Under the pieces are notes generated by a model. It was not told where the DNA came from. It saw only the letters and a program-made list of their open reading frames with translations, and made no database searches. Made by a program: the position numbers and the translations under genes. A stretch of 64,000 nt of DNA. Source: Cryptomeria japonica (taxonomy: Eukaryota > Streptophyta > Pinopsida > Cupressales > Cupressaceae). Shown here in pieces: positions 1 through 11,386 of the stretch (within the stretch, counting starts at the first letter, position 1; each line of letters starts with the position of its first letter). The stretch is from NCBI RefSeq assembly GCF_030272615.1, contig NC_081413.1, positions 601,216,709 to 601,280,708 on the forward strand, read 5' to 3'.

Positions 1-49
1 AGCTCTTCTTGTAGATACACAATTCTCTGAGATTGTTTATAGCCTTCCA
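1..49 (-). pseudogene. 5' end of family A Gag-like ORF (runs off window)
   Basis: The minus strand opens with ATG at 49 and reads MEGYKQSR, the same start as the Gag-like ORFs at 25909 and 37715. It begins about 50 bases after the primer binding site, as in the other copies. Only the first 16 codons are inside the window. Confidence 0.6.
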
Positions 50-98
50 TTGATAAAATCTTTCTCTTTAGGCTGTTAAACCCTTTTCCAAGATTGAA

Positions 99-110
99 GC
101 TCTGATACCA
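99..110 (-). other. Primer binding site (tRNA-iMet type)
   Basis: Minus-strand TGGTATCAGAGC follows the LTR end (CCTAACA) after two bases. This is the usual initiator-Met primer site of plant copia elements. Confidence 0.8.
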
Positions 111-112
111 AT

Positions 113-1269
113 TGTTAGGCCCAATATGGAAAGCTAATGTACTGAGAGGGGAGGGGTGAATCAGTACATCAAAACTTTTCTCCAACAATAACTTTCTGTT
201 AAGCATAAACTAAATATTGCTGTAACATAATAGAATGCTAAAACAAATAAATAACAATCATACATGATTCACTCCATAACACATATATTTTGGTTATGCA
301 GAAACTCTTGGTTAGAGAGAAAAAATGCGGTGGGGATGGCACCCACAACTTCACTACTGCAATAATAAAGGTTGCTCGGTTAGAGCTACATGTTTAGCTA
401 TTTCTGATAGCTTACCCTATTAGGAGTATCAAGATCTTTTAGATCTACCTTGCTAAAGGATTTTACAACACTTATTCTAAATGCTGCACCTAGTTAAAGG
501 CTTTACAATTTATAGACTTAGTTAGAATCTTTTACCCTGTTAAAGGTTTCTCTTACCACTTCAAAATATTACAATCAAATCATTACAAATATCTGCAACT
601 TTACATCTAGAATGTTATAGCAGATTCTATGTGCTCAAAATGATATTACCTAGCTTATAGCATACCTCAGTATTCCATATAATAACTCGGTAAACCCTTC
701 TGTTTACTCTGTTCCTTGACTGTTCTCTGAAATCCTTCTCGGTGACCTCTGTGTCTCTGACAGTTGCAATACTCTGTGCTTCCTTATCTATTACACATGT
801 CTTGCTTCATGCACTTATGTATTTTTTCATATTTTTATCCCTAATGCATGATGTGTAAATAGATCTCTTATGTCGGTGATCAGGTTCATGCTTCGATCTA
901 ACAAACATGATTTATCGAATGAATAACCATGCAAAATGTTTCATTGGATAGAAGACCTTGGAATCATACAAAATCTTTAAGTGCAATTTCCAATGTGATA
1001 ACGATTCTATATTCCTCGATCTTGTAACACGTTTCCATATGTGTGTCCAGGTTCTATGAATCTAGTAACACTTTTCACTGGGTGTATCATCTTTTCTGCT
1101 TGGTAGTCGTAGAACATTAGTCGGTAGACTGCTCGTTGTATACTAAGCTCTAAGACTACTTTCTTCTATAACTGACTGTTCTGTGCTTACCGACTGAATA
1201 TTTCGGTAGTAGTAACCGACTGGAATAACTTTGAACATAAGACTAATGGCAACTTAGTGAGTAGTAACA
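113..1269 (-). repeat. Family A LTR, left copy
   Basis: The LTR begins (minus strand) TGTTACTACT after a purine tract and ends CCTAACA before the primer site. It matches 25972-27143 and 37778-38949 over its whole length with scattered substitutions. A minus-strand TATAAATTG at 506-514 could be the TATA box. No protein is encoded in it. Confidence 0.85.
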
Positions 1270-1595
1270 ATCTCCCCTTTTGACATTAGTTGAGATGTTT
1301 GACAAAGCTACTTTCAAAGTTATAACTAAAAAATCTATATACTTACAAAATTTGACTAAACTGACAGTATATACATTAGTCAATAAAATGGTATATTCAG
1401 ATATAGTCCCCTTATCAATATACTGTACAAAAATTTGATTTTGCATGCTTGGTGATCAATATTCTGTAATCACTGTCTAGTTGTCACTGCTCCCCTGTCA
1501 AATTCAATTGTGCATATGGATACTCTTCTTGGTATACTCCCCCCTTTTGATACTTTGATGCTATATCACTCCCCTTTTTTGACAAACATCAAAAT
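1270..1595 (-). other. Family A 3' untranslated region with repeated polypurine tracts
   Basis: On the minus strand, AAAAGGGGAGAT directly precedes the LTR and is the probable polypurine tract. Similar G-runs recur further in, near 1401, 1487, 1535 and 1567. Nothing coding is visible. The same reiterated tracts occur in family B and in the copia element at 44706-52498. Confidence 0.6.
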
Positions 1596-2061
1596 TTAGT
1601 TACCATTCGGTGGTGGCAACTGGTCAAAAATGGATTTATACTTTGTTTGTGCATCGGTAAGAGCGATAGAGAGGGCATTCTTGACATTGTCCATTAAAGA
1701 ATTCTGAGCTGTAATGTCAGCTAACAGTGAAATTAGGCCATCTAAGGTGCTTCCCTCTTGCTGAGTGGATAGGGATGTAGCCTTGTTTATCTGCTCTTGG
1801 ACGGATGAAAGATGAGGAATGAATAATGTTTGAAGAGTCATTATGTCCATTCTTATCTTGTGCTCTTCATTCCTGAGTTCCAATTGTCGAGCCATGAGCT
1901 TTTGTAACTTTGTATAAAATTTTTGAACAGAATTGGGCTTAGTGGTCAACTTATTTGAGAGATCGGAGATCTCTTTCTCAATCACTTCTATTTTATTTTT
2001 AATATCTTTAATGAATAAAGAGAATGTACAAAGTTTTTGAAATAAATAAAGAATGTGCTTG
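1596..2061 (-). pseudogene. Family A ORF2, C-terminal fragment
   Basis: This is the charged, helical C-terminal end of the family A ORF2; it ends PPPNGN and a stop at 1596. It aligns with the copy at 27463-27936, which has a small deletion and a shifted stop at this end. Homology stops abruptly at 2061 where the family B fragment was joined; about 41 bases of host sequence are missing and ORF2 resumes near 7217. The function of ORF2 is unknown. Confidence 0.7.
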
Positions 2062-2541
2062 CCGGTGAATGTTGCTGGATCTCCAAAGTGCTAGTTTTCA
2101 GTAGGTGTTGAGTATGGTCATAGAGCAAATGAATGTAGATCTAGAAATTATCAGAATATCAACACACCCACTGGTCAATGTTCTAAATGCAACAAAGTTG
2201 GTCAAAACTCTGAAAACTGCAGAATGAATGTGAGATGTTATGTTTGTGGAAGATTTGGACATTTATCTAATCAATGCAGAACACAAATCGGCATAGGTTA
2301 TGGGAAAGCTATTCAAAAGAATAATGTAACTTGTTATGCATGTAACAAGATTGGACATATTGCTAAATTCTGTAGAAGTAAAGGAACACCGGTAGACAAC
2401 AAAAGTTGTAGCTTGAAAGGTAAAGAAAAAGTTGAAGAGGTTAAGCAAGAATTCTCAAAACAATGGATTAGAAAAGCTGATCTAAATATTGGGAATACTC
2501 CTCCATCGGTAGAACCAACCAATGCTTCACCGGTAGGATAG
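2062..2541 (+). pseudogene. Gag-like protein fragment with four CCHC-type zinc knuckles (family B)
   Basis: The frame contains the end of one knuckle (YGHRANEC) and then three more: CSKCNKVGQNSENC, CYVCGRFGHLSNQC and CYACNKIGHIAKFC. The second has Gln in place of the metal-binding His. Zinc knuckles of this kind bind RNA in retrotransposon Gag proteins. The N-terminal part is lost at the left junction, there is an in-frame TAG near 2092, and the ORF ends at 2541. It matches the last knuckles of the five-knuckle family A protein at 36386-37715. Spacing to ORF2 is about 360 bases. Confidence 0.7.
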
Positions 2542-2905
2542 AGTGATGCTTCCCTGGAAGGACAAAGTAGTGCTCCACCGGTAGGAAGTTTTTCATCTAA
2601 TTGAAGAAAATTTCCTTGAGGGTTTGGCAATCTAATGACACATGTGCTAATTATTCGCTCGGTTAGAGATAAGAAGTTGAAAATTATCTATTACCGTCAA
2701 ACAATGTTAATTAAATACTTAACCGGCATGCAATTAATGTGGTAGATGGCGGAGAGACATTATAAAGTTAAGGTTTTAGCTCCATTTCATTTCACCGTGT
2801 TTCAAATTTTCAGAGAGCGCAAAGATTCCGAGCTAAGGCATTTCAAGCAAGAAGCAAGCACACTCCAAGCAATCATCCATCGAAGGTAGTAAGAGGTATT
2901 TAATC

Positions 2906-5900
2906 ATGGTATCCACCTCTACAATTGAATACATAGCAAAACCTACTGTTGTTGAAGTAATAAAAAGATCTAGGCCTGTATATCAGTTAGTTCCCGAGAT
3001 AGCAAAGAAGGATGATACCTTAGGTGCTTTTTCTCAAATTCCTAAGGGAGTTGTATATGCTGAAGACCCCATAATGTACATCCACTGCAAGATTGAAGAG
3101 TTAGGAGATGAGGAAATTAAAACCATGTATAAAACTATGATATATGATAATACCGACAATGTTAAAGATGAACACAAGATCATTGAGACCCTAGGATTTA
3201 CAGAGATCCTTAGCATTCCTCAATTTCCAAAGGATGTGATTAGGATAGTTTTATGCAGGGTACATGGAGAATTTTTCTGGTTAGATGCAATCCACAAGAT
3301 CACCAAGGAAGCTGTGAAAGCTGTCATAGGGTTACCGACCACCAGTAAGAGACCAGATAAAACCAAGAAGGTTCCCAATGACCTAGTTATAAACCTAACT
3401 GGTGCAACATTTGACAAGAGGTCTCTAAGTGTTAATGATGTAAAAGATATCAATGTGAGATTCATCAGTATGATATTAGGTTATAAAGCTACTCATGCTA
3501 ATAGACTTAATTCAGCTTCAAGTTTATGCATTAAGAGTGCTTATGATATGGTAACAGATAATGCAAAAATTGACATATGTGAGTGGTTAAAGGATGAACT
3601 AATTGACAACCTTGGAAAGATCAAGAAGGACAAGAAAGGAACTTTCAGATTTGGAAATCTGTTAGTATGCCTAATGCTACACATAAAAAAATAGGTTCCC
3701 GGTATAAGTTACAAAGAACTTGGATATGACATACCCGTAGGAAAACAATTGACTAAACTATTCAATAACATGGGTGAGAACAAGGAAAACAATATTAATG
3801 ACTTCTTTCAATCATTAAAGATCAAAATGAAGAAAAAAGTAAGGTTATCTCAGAAAATTGTAGACAAATACAAAGATGATATATGCTTTGTCATCAAGAA
3901 AGATGAAATCTAGATGGAAGCTGTCATCCCAAGGACAATTTGGGTAACTGAGATGGGCTATGAAACAGATGATCACATAGTTGAAACATATGCTAAAGCA
4001 CTTCTAGAAGCCCCCAATGAACCTAAGGAAGAAGTATTTGGTAGTGCTGAGACTATAGAAAGCCAAATACAATCAAAGAAAAGAGTAAATAAGGTTGAGG
4101 CATTTGTAAGAAAAGGTTCCAGACAAGCAAAAGCCATCAAAGAAGATGTATTGAAGAAAACCAGCATAACAGAGGATGAGTTAGCAACTCCACAGCCTGA
4201 AACTCACCTATCATCGGTAGGCACTTCTTCGGAAGGTGACATGCCAGCAACTTTTAAAAGAGTTGTAAGAAAAAGAGATCCTTCACCGGCAACCACACCT
4301 TTACCCAGGAGGACAAGGCAAAAGCAACAAGCTATGAGATCTCCGGTTAGAAAGGCCACACCAAAAAATAAACTGACACCCAAGAAGAAGAAGAGGACAA
4401 ACAGAGACTTGGCCCCTCTTGATATACTGCTAAATGAAATCATAGAGGAAGGAAAACTGAAGAATATAGAGAAAATTTATGAAACTCTAACAGCTGATGA
4501 GAAAGAGCAAGTTGAGAACAGTGTTATATTGCACATGGATATGTACAAGAAATTTTTGATGGAAGTAGTCAATGAAATTCCTGATGAATTATTCAAAAGA
4601 CTTGAGGCAAGAAGATAGGCAGTGATAGAATTAGATAAGAAAATAAAAATTGAGAAACTACTTGCTGTATATTCGGTAAACTCTCCACAAGAAATTGACG
4701 ATTTAATTGCTCAAGCAAACCAGTCAGTATTCTCTACTGCACACCGACATATTTCACTAATGGCAGGAAGAGTTAATGAAGTGATAGAGGAAACAGAAGA
4801 TGGATGGGATATATTCCTGGTTGAGAAAGAAAAACAAGAAGAGTACAGGAATCCCAAACCTATAAAGGTTTATCAGAAAGACAGAGACAAAGGGAAAGGA
4901 AAAGTTGGTGGACCACCAAGCATCAAAGTGAAAGACAACTTACCCCCACCTCCTTTAAATGCTCTACCAGTGAAAACAACAACTACTGAAGATCAACTGA
5001 CAACTGAGAGTATGGATGTAGAGGATAACAATCCTAATTCTGAAGTCCTAACACTGTGGATATTGATACTCAGAAGATCAACATAATAGTAGACAAAGAT
5101 ACAACTGATAAGTCAGATATGGCTAATGAGCCTCCGATAGCAGGGGAAACAGAGAAACTGACAGAAGATAAAGAGAAAAGGTAGAGACTGAGTCATAGTC
5201 TGAGGCAATACAACATACAGAGAAACAAACAGAGCTAAAGGCTCTAGAACAACATCGACTGGAACAGGTACATAAGGAAACAGTGCCACCGGTAACTAGT
5301 GAAGTAGGAAAACCAATGCTTAAAGAAATGCAGACACAAACAGACCTACCAGAGGTCAATACAAGCTTCGTTACTTCCATCGGTACTCAGATTGTTGGAT
5401 CATCATCAACATACAAATCAACAAATGTGACTGAGGTATTACTTGATTCTATCAAGAAAATAACTGACTGCAGCTCACAAGCTTACAAAGCAATTGATGA
5501 TTCCATACCAATTTTGAAGGTAATAGCTCCCAACTGTAATATAGATAACAAAGATTCTTTAGGACAATTGGATACATTGTGTAAATATATCTCAAAAAAC
5601 ATTGAGAAAATAAATGAAGAGTCAGTGAAGGATAAGGTAGAAATTGAAAAACATAAATTCTTTGATGAGGAAATAAAGAAGTGTAATAGAGATTTTGACA
5701 CACTTCTACCAGAACTATGTAATTTGTTGAAATAATACAAAAATCTGTATAAAGATACCTGTAAAACAAACTTTTTGACTATAGATGTTGACAAGAAAAT
5801 GAGCAAGGCACAGGATGAGATAAATAAACTTGCAGACAACTTTGTCAACTCACCTGATACACTATTAGTTTTTGAAGAGAAGATAGCAAATTTTGAGGAA

Positions 5901-6029
5901 GAACTACTCAAATTGGAAAGAGAGAAAGAAAGAATAATAAATAAGGCAAAACATTTGAGATCTAAACTAAGTCCAAGATTGGACTATCTAGCATCTCTGC
6001 GGAAGGAATTTTTTGAGGCATTAACATAG
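2906..6029 (+). pseudogene. Family B ORF2, long protein of unknown function, broken
   Basis: The ORF starts at ATG 2906 and would encode about 1000 residues. I do not recognise a family. The N-terminal third has conserved hydrophobic blocks shared with family A ORF2 (RVHGEFFWLDAIHKITKEA here, RVHDDFRWLEEQAFKITKE there). The middle is rich in Lys, Glu, Pro and Thr, and the C-terminal part looks coiled-coil (FEEKIANFEEELLKLEREKE). In-frame stops lie near 3692, 3911 and 4616, and a frameshift lies near 5050-5250. It sits between the Gag-like ORF and the 3' LTR, where an autonomous element would have pol. It could be a structural or host-derived extra protein; there is no evidence for enzyme activity. 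Confidence 0.6.
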
Positions 6030-6399
6030 GGAAGCAAAACATCGACATAGCATTTGTAGCATCTCACTGGTACAATGAAGAGAACTGAGACAACAATAAA
6101 GGATAGTAAGAAGTTTATGGATAGTATAAACTTGATTTTGGGCGATCTTTTTCAGATTATAACTAGCCAGCTACAAGGTTGAGGTTATGGAAAGTTGAAA
6201 CTACAAACTCTATTGACATCTTGACAACCTTTGTCATTGATGCCAAAGGGGGAGATTAGTGGGATGAGAAAATTCAAAACACAGGAATCATATGCTCAGG
6301 GGGAGCTCTCACATTTTTGGTAACATTTTTGGACTACACATTTTTGGATACTTTTTGAAATTTCTCATGAGTGTCGCCATCAATGCCAAAGGGGGAGAT
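6030..6399 (+). other. Family B 3' untranslated region and polypurine tract
   Basis: Three purine tracts occur (near 6247, 6298 and 6388), the last being AAAGGGGGAGAT immediately before the LTR. No coding sequence is visible. Confidence 0.65.
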
Positions 6400-7216
6400 T
6401 GTTGGCACATGCACACTCCAATGAGACATTGTATGTGATTGAAGGTTTTGTCGTTGATGGCAACCTTGCAATCCTATGGCACTGGCAAGACATTATACCA
6501 GTAAAGAATTACACTGGCAAGATAGTGCACCGGCATCAGCAGATCACACTCAACACCGACACTCAGGATACCGGCACCGACACAGAAGAAAAGAAGTATA
6601 CCGGCACAAAGGTCGACAAAATTTTTGTTATATAATATTTTGTTTATTATTGTAAGCTGACTTGGCAAATTGTAAAATGACTCTTATATATAAAGGAGAT
6701 CATTGTAGACATTTGTAGGAGTGAGGAAGAAGCAAAAAGGAAAATATTAGGTAGATCTAATGTGCAAAATATAGGTCAAGGGTATATGTAAAGAACATAG
6801 CAGGAACCGGTACTGAATCTGGCATTGAAGATGCTATTGTAAAGCAGTACAAGTTATTGGATTAGTATAATCCTTATTTGTAAGTTAGTGTGACTTCCCA
6901 TTGAGCAATGAGCTCTAGGCAGTTGGCCTTCCTGCATGTGCAGGCCCCTATTGTAAGTAATATTCTCTTATTGGCCAGTGAGTGAATATTGTGGGTCACA
7001 AATCCCATCGAGGTTTTTCCCACACCGAGTTTCCTTGTTAAAATCCTGTGTTATGGTGTACTTTTCATGTGGATGTTCTTGATTCTATTTATTGCATTAT
7101 TTCTTGCATACCAGTACACTGTTATATTATGTTCTGCATGTTTTAAGTTAAGAAATTCTTATTACCGGTTAGATACTAATTCACCCCCCCTCTTAGTCTC
7201 TGTGGGACCCCTAACA
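6400..7216 (+). repeat. Family B 3' LTR
   Basis: The LTR begins TGTTGGCACATG after the polypurine tract and ends CCCCTAACA at 7216, where family A sequence resumes. TATATATAAAGG at 6685-6696 is a good TATA box. Near 6990-7040 it has a GGGTCACAAATCCCATCGAGG-like block that resembles the end of the SIRE-like LTR at 44706-45914. No second copy of this LTR is in the window. Confidence 0.7.
6685..6696 (+). promoter_or_regulatory. TATA box of family B LTR
   Basis: TATATATAAAGG lies about 285 bases into the LTR, a usual place for the U3 promoter. Confidence 0.5.
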
Positions 7217-8345
7217 ACCAATAGCAATAGCTTTCTGTACCTCTTCAATCATTTTAGTAGTGAGCTCCTTGTCCTTCAATTTGCTCAAATATTCTGATGC
7301 ATCTACTCCAGATGTTTCTATCTTGGTTAGGAGTTCATCCAGTTGAACATGGATGGTTGCTTCTATTGTTACTGTAGCTTCAGGCAGCATATCGGTTAAG
7401 AGTGCTTTCACCTTCCGAAGTACTTTATTTTTCTTTTGAATAGCCATTTGTTTTTCTTGTTCGGCTTTGGCTTTGCATGGTTCATCGAATTCAATGAGTG
7501 CTTGCCCTTTTAATTTGGATATATCGACATTCGGCAACACTATTGGCTTTGACAAATCTATTTTGAAACTATGCTTTTTCATTTTCTTTTCTTTACCTTT
7601 CACTGTTGGAACTAAGACAAGGGCTTGAGAGGTTTGTTGACTCTCGGTAGGTTGCTTGGTAAAGGCAACACTTCGGTCGGTTTCTTTAGCCTCTGTAGTG
7701 TCCTTTGGTGCTTCTGTGCTTGGTGCCTCAACTGTAACATTTTCAGTGCTAGAAGGTGCTTGTGAGGTCTGTTCCCCGGTGGCTTGAGAAGTAGCTTCTC
7801 CTTCTGTAGACTTGTGACCTTATGTCCCTTGTTCAGTATCCTAAGGGGCCTCGGTTGAAACAGGCTGTCTGACCGGAGGATAGGGCTGAACTTGTTCCAA
7901 AACTGGCTCACTCGATACCAGTTTGGCATATGCATTCCCTTATATAATTTCCTATTCTAGTGCCTCAGTGTCCATGATATCTTCATCAATTTGTATAGTA
8001 TCAGCAGGGTCTTGCTTGGTGATATGAGGATCTTGCTCGGTGACATCAACTATTTCAACTTCATCTTGTTCACCAACATTCTTGATTCGAAAGATTTCCT
8101 GCCACTTTTCTTTAGTTTCTTGCTCCACTTCAATATAAAGGTCATTCATCAATCTTAAGGCTCTTTGCTTGACTAGGAACTTTTTGTGGTAGTTTATCAG
8201 ATGTTCTTTGATCTCATCTACCGACATGTCTAGAAAGAGATGTACCGGACTTCTTTCTCTAATCTGCTTTTCTGAGTCCATTGCCTATTTCCACCTGTTA
8301 TCAATATGCAAATACAATTCTTTTGGAAGAGAGTTAGTTACTTCC
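7217..8345 (-). pseudogene. Family A ORF2, middle fragment
   Basis: One minus-strand frame runs from 8345 through MDSEKQIRERS (start at 8281) and MKGKEKKMKKHSF (7603) to 7217. It aligns with 27977-29106 of the more complete copy, at high identity. In-frame stops interrupt it near 7952 and twice near 7820-7850. It is bounded on the left by the family B LTR and on the right by the Tat element's 5' LTR at 8346. The product is charged and Pro/Thr/Glu-rich in part; function unknown. Confidence 0.65.
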
Positions 8346-9121
8346 TGTAGACACCTAAAATTGTCATGTCTAATTAAATAAATATTTTATTTATTTAATT
8401 ATCTAAGCTTAATTCTTTTATTAATTAAATAAATCTTTATTTATTTAATTAATTCATTTATCCTCTTCTAGCCTTATTTCTCATTTAAATAAATACATTT
8501 ATTTATTTAAATTATCCTTTTCCTAAATTAAATAAATATCTTATTTATTTAATTGATCTCACTTCTTCTATTAATTAAATAAATCTTTATTTATTTAATT
8601 AATTCATTAACCTTTTCTACCCATGACACATGTCATTCATCTCTTAATTCATACACTACCTACCCCTTTTATTATTTTATTATTTCTTTTACCTACCCTC
8701 TAATTATAGCCAACCTCCTTTTACACCTCTCAATCTTATCCCTCCATTTCATATTGTGTCTTCTATATAAGGAGATGCTTCCTTTATTATCAAACCCTGG
8801 CTAACCACTTGATCAATTTGACTACTTGGCATATGCGATCCTACTTGCAACCACATTCCGTTCTTTGTTGAGCTCTTGTGCACACAAAATCTAAGAGCAA
8901 ATATATCAAGCAAGATCAATGGAGATAGGAAGAATGGAGATCCAAACCCTATTGGACATGTGATGGTATAATCTTTGTGATTTCATTTGATTTGCATTGT
9001 CTTAGGTAATCTTCATATGTTATGGTGGATCTTTGTTGTTGTTAGGCTAGGGTTTTGTGGTTGAATTCATTTAGCCTTTCAATATTATCATTATTATTGT
9101 TATCCATTTTTACCATATACA
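8346..9121 (+). repeat. Tat element 1, 5' LTR
   Basis: It runs from TGTAGACACC to CCATATACA (776 bases). The first 260 bases are built of short palindromic AATTAAATAAAT blocks. TATATAAGG lies at 8764-8772. It matches 23711-24483 at about 99 percent. Confidence 0.9.
8764..8772 (+). promoter_or_regulatory. TATA box of Tat element 1 LTR
   Basis: TATATAAGG sits in U3, downstream of the AT-rich palindromic blocks. The identical box in the 3' LTR is at 24126-24134. Confidence 0.55.
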
Positions 9122-9124
9122 TTT

Positions 9125-9144
9125 TGGCACGCCCAGTGGGACTC
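9125..9144 (+). other. Primer binding site of Tat element 1
   Basis: TGGCACGCCCAGTGGGACTC starts three bases after the LTR end. It begins with TGG, as complements of tRNA 3' ends do, and resembles primer sites of Ty3 Tat elements. I cannot name the tRNA with certainty. Confidence 0.6.
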
Positions 9145-9289
9145 TTGTCCCTTTTGCATTTAACATCCTTGTTGTAGATTTTGTGTTTTGAAGTTGCAGA
9201 TTTGACATTTTCGACAACATTTTGATATTTTCGCGTTTGCGTACTTTCGGATCGCATTTTTGATTTTTTGCCACATCTGTGACATCTGG

Positions 9290-9492
9290 AATTGCGTCTA
9301 TGTCCTCGACAGTATTTTATTTTGCAGATTCTGGAAACCGCGTCTGTGTTCCTCAGTCGCGTCTGCGGTGTTTTTAGATGTGTTTGTGTCTAGAAGTCGC
9401 GTCTGGGTTCTGGAGCTGCGTCTGTGTCTCATAGAAGCGTGTCTGCGTCAGGGAGTCACGTCTGTGTAGAAAGTAACCGCATCTATGTGCAT
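9290..9492 (+). repeat. Array of CGTCTGTGT-type motif, about 20-nt period
   Basis: About nine copies are seen, among them near 9291, 9339, 9358, 9397, 9418, 9438, 9457 and 9479. The core is (T/C)GCGTCTGTGT; the bases between are not conserved. The copy in 24630-24855 differs mostly by C/T and G/A changes inside the core. Confidence 0.6.
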
Positions 9493-10702
9493 GGATTTCA
9501 TTTTTGGAGTTTATTGATTTAGTTTTTGGTTTTGCATTTAATGTTTCAGATCCGGTTTATTTTGAGCTAACATTTTCAGATCTAGCTAACAAAATTGGTG
9601 CAGCTTGTCTTGAAAGCAAAATCATTTTGTTGAAGGCCCCTATTTTCACAAAGTCTTTTGGGTTTAAAATTTACCTAACTTGTGTGCTTGCAGGAAGGGG
9701 TGATTATTTGAAACAATCCAAACTACTAACAACTCTTTGGTGCAGGTCCTTGGCAAGGGTTTTTGGATTTTTTATTGTGTGTTTTGTTTTCAATAGATTA
9801 GCAAACACTTCAATTGGTGCACTAAAATTGAATCATTGTCTTTTGTGTCTTGAGCAATAGGCTCTTTTTGTTTAATCTTTAGAGGGCCTGTCTTCTCGTG
9901 TGGTCATTAGGACTACTAGTGAGAAGATAACGACCCAAGTGGTAGCAAAAGAAAAGCCATCTTCTTCCAAACCACTCTAAATAATTGTATTCATAGTGAA
10001 AACTATGAATAACGTGTGCTGATTAGTTCATACCGACACTATGTCTCCCCATAAACCCGTTTGATCAAATTTATTTGATCAGTTATAGGGCGTAACCCCT
10101 ACCGGCTGAGAGCCTTTTGTATTTATAGAGCTGAAAGTGCTGCATGTATGAACACATGAGCGGATGCTTTTACTAGCACCTTTTTATTTTAGAAGCCCAA
10201 ATCCTTCTAGTTGTTGGGGCAGGAGGTCGAACCTCTAGTAGCGGCCCACACACATACGGTTCTTAGTAGAGATACAAAGTTCACCATGGGGAGTTTTCAT
10301 GGGGACTGATGCTTGCTTGACTCGAGAAGTGAGTGCTGAGGGTGGAGCCAGTGAGGTCAAGCATCTAAGTATTCGCTCTGAATAGCGTAGCCTCGGGGGT
10401 AAAACCCCATTTGGGATCAACAACTATTGTCTTGGCCAGCCATAAGAATTGTGCTTGACTTATTTTAAACATTCAAAACATTCAAGACCAAACAACAAAA
10501 CATTGTGTCTTTTGTGTCTTCAAGTGTATGCAAAACATTTTTTTTACATCAAACAACACACTTTTTGGAGTCATTTTGAGTCTAGACACTAGCAAACATT
10601 GGGTCTTCATCAACACTGTGTCCTCTTGTCACGAAAAACAGTCAAACAATCAGATTTGGTCACAACAAAAAATGACTTCACAGATTGGAAAAATTGCACA
10701 AA

Positions 10703-10893
10703 TTTTGCAGAAACACGTCTATGTTTGATATAATAGCGTCTGTGTTGTATAACCGTGTCTGTGAAGGGCAGAAACTCGTCCGTGTATCTAGAATCAACAG
10801 TGCACTTTACAAAATCTCAGAAACGTGTCTATGTTAAATAGAACCATGTCTGTGTCAAGAAATCGCGTCTATGCAGTATACAGGCGCATCTGT
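10703..10893 (+). repeat. Second array of CGTCTGTGT-type motif
   Basis: About eight degenerate copies (for example ACACGTCTATGT, GCGTCTGTGTTG, CTCGTCCGTGTA, CGCGTCTATGCA, CGCATCTGTGTT) are spaced mostly by 18-23 bases, in the same orientation as gag. Confidence 0.55.
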
Positions 10894-11386
10894 GTTTAGA
10901 ATTGAAAAACTTTTACAGTCCAGCAAACAAACACAGTCAATTTCAAAATTCTTGAGCTTCCTAGGTCATTTCTCTAGGGTTTCATTTAACATTCAACCTA
11001 TCTTTGGGTCTCACACAGTCCATCATTGCTTCAAACCTTACATTACATTCGCATTTGTCTAAACTTGAGTCAAAAGGTCACTTGCTTGTCCTCATCATAC
11101 TTTGTCAACACACTACATACAACAACACTTTGCTAAGTGGTCCCTCATCAAGGTCTATCACCTTTGGGTCTCATTTGGTTTTACTTAGAGTCAAGGTCAA
11201 CTTACCTCATCAAGAGAAACTATCCTCTCTTTGGAAGTCACACCTACTCTACTACATACATACTTGGTCTTACACTTTGGACATTGCAAGTACATATCAG
11301 ATTCATTTACATTCCATCCAACTCTTGGTCTTCCATACTTTTTCCATTTTCATCTAGTCTAACACATCTTGGTCAATACCTAGTTC

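Larger units (their letters stand above)
2062..7216 (+). mobile_element. Family B non-autonomous LTR element, 5'-truncated, inserted in family A ORF2
   Basis: The fragment runs from inside a zinc-knuckle ORF through a long ORF2 to a complete 3' LTR. It has no 5' LTR, primer site or Gag start. The left junction is abrupt at 2061/2062 and about 41 bases of family A are lost, so a deletion or recombination followed insertion. Its ORF2 is homologous to family A ORF2 although the LTRs differ. No polymerase genes are present. Confidence 0.7.
9145..11386 (+). other. Long leader of Tat element 1, with two motif arrays
   Basis: No convincing ORF is seen in these 2.2 kb. Two clusters of a degenerate motif (CGCGTCTGTGT and variants) spaced about 20 bases apart lie at about 9290-9492 and 10703-10893. 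The first 780 bases recur at 24484-25267. A region near 10020-10430 with GGCGTAACCCC and CTCGGGGGTAAAACCCC looks able to fold but has no identified function. Confidence 0.55.

Noticed and set aside
2263-2630. Minus-strand frames opposite the family B zinc knuckles
   Set aside because: They are shadows of the plus-strand knuckle ORF.
8346-8640. AATTAAATAAAT palindromic blocks as a CRISPR-like or satellite array
   Set aside because: Spacing and spacers are irregular, and the blocks are part of the LTR (repeated at 23711). CRISPR arrays are not expected in plant nuclear DNA.
9260-9860. Open frames in the Tat leader (and their copies near 24622-25222)
   Set aside because: They are conserved only because the leader is duplicated; there is no similarity to known proteins, and differences between the copies do not avoid amino-acid change.
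10020-10430. Possible structural RNA or tRNA-like gene in the Tat leader
   Set aside because: It has short complementary words, but no cloverleaf, A/B boxes or conserved anticodon arm could be drawn.
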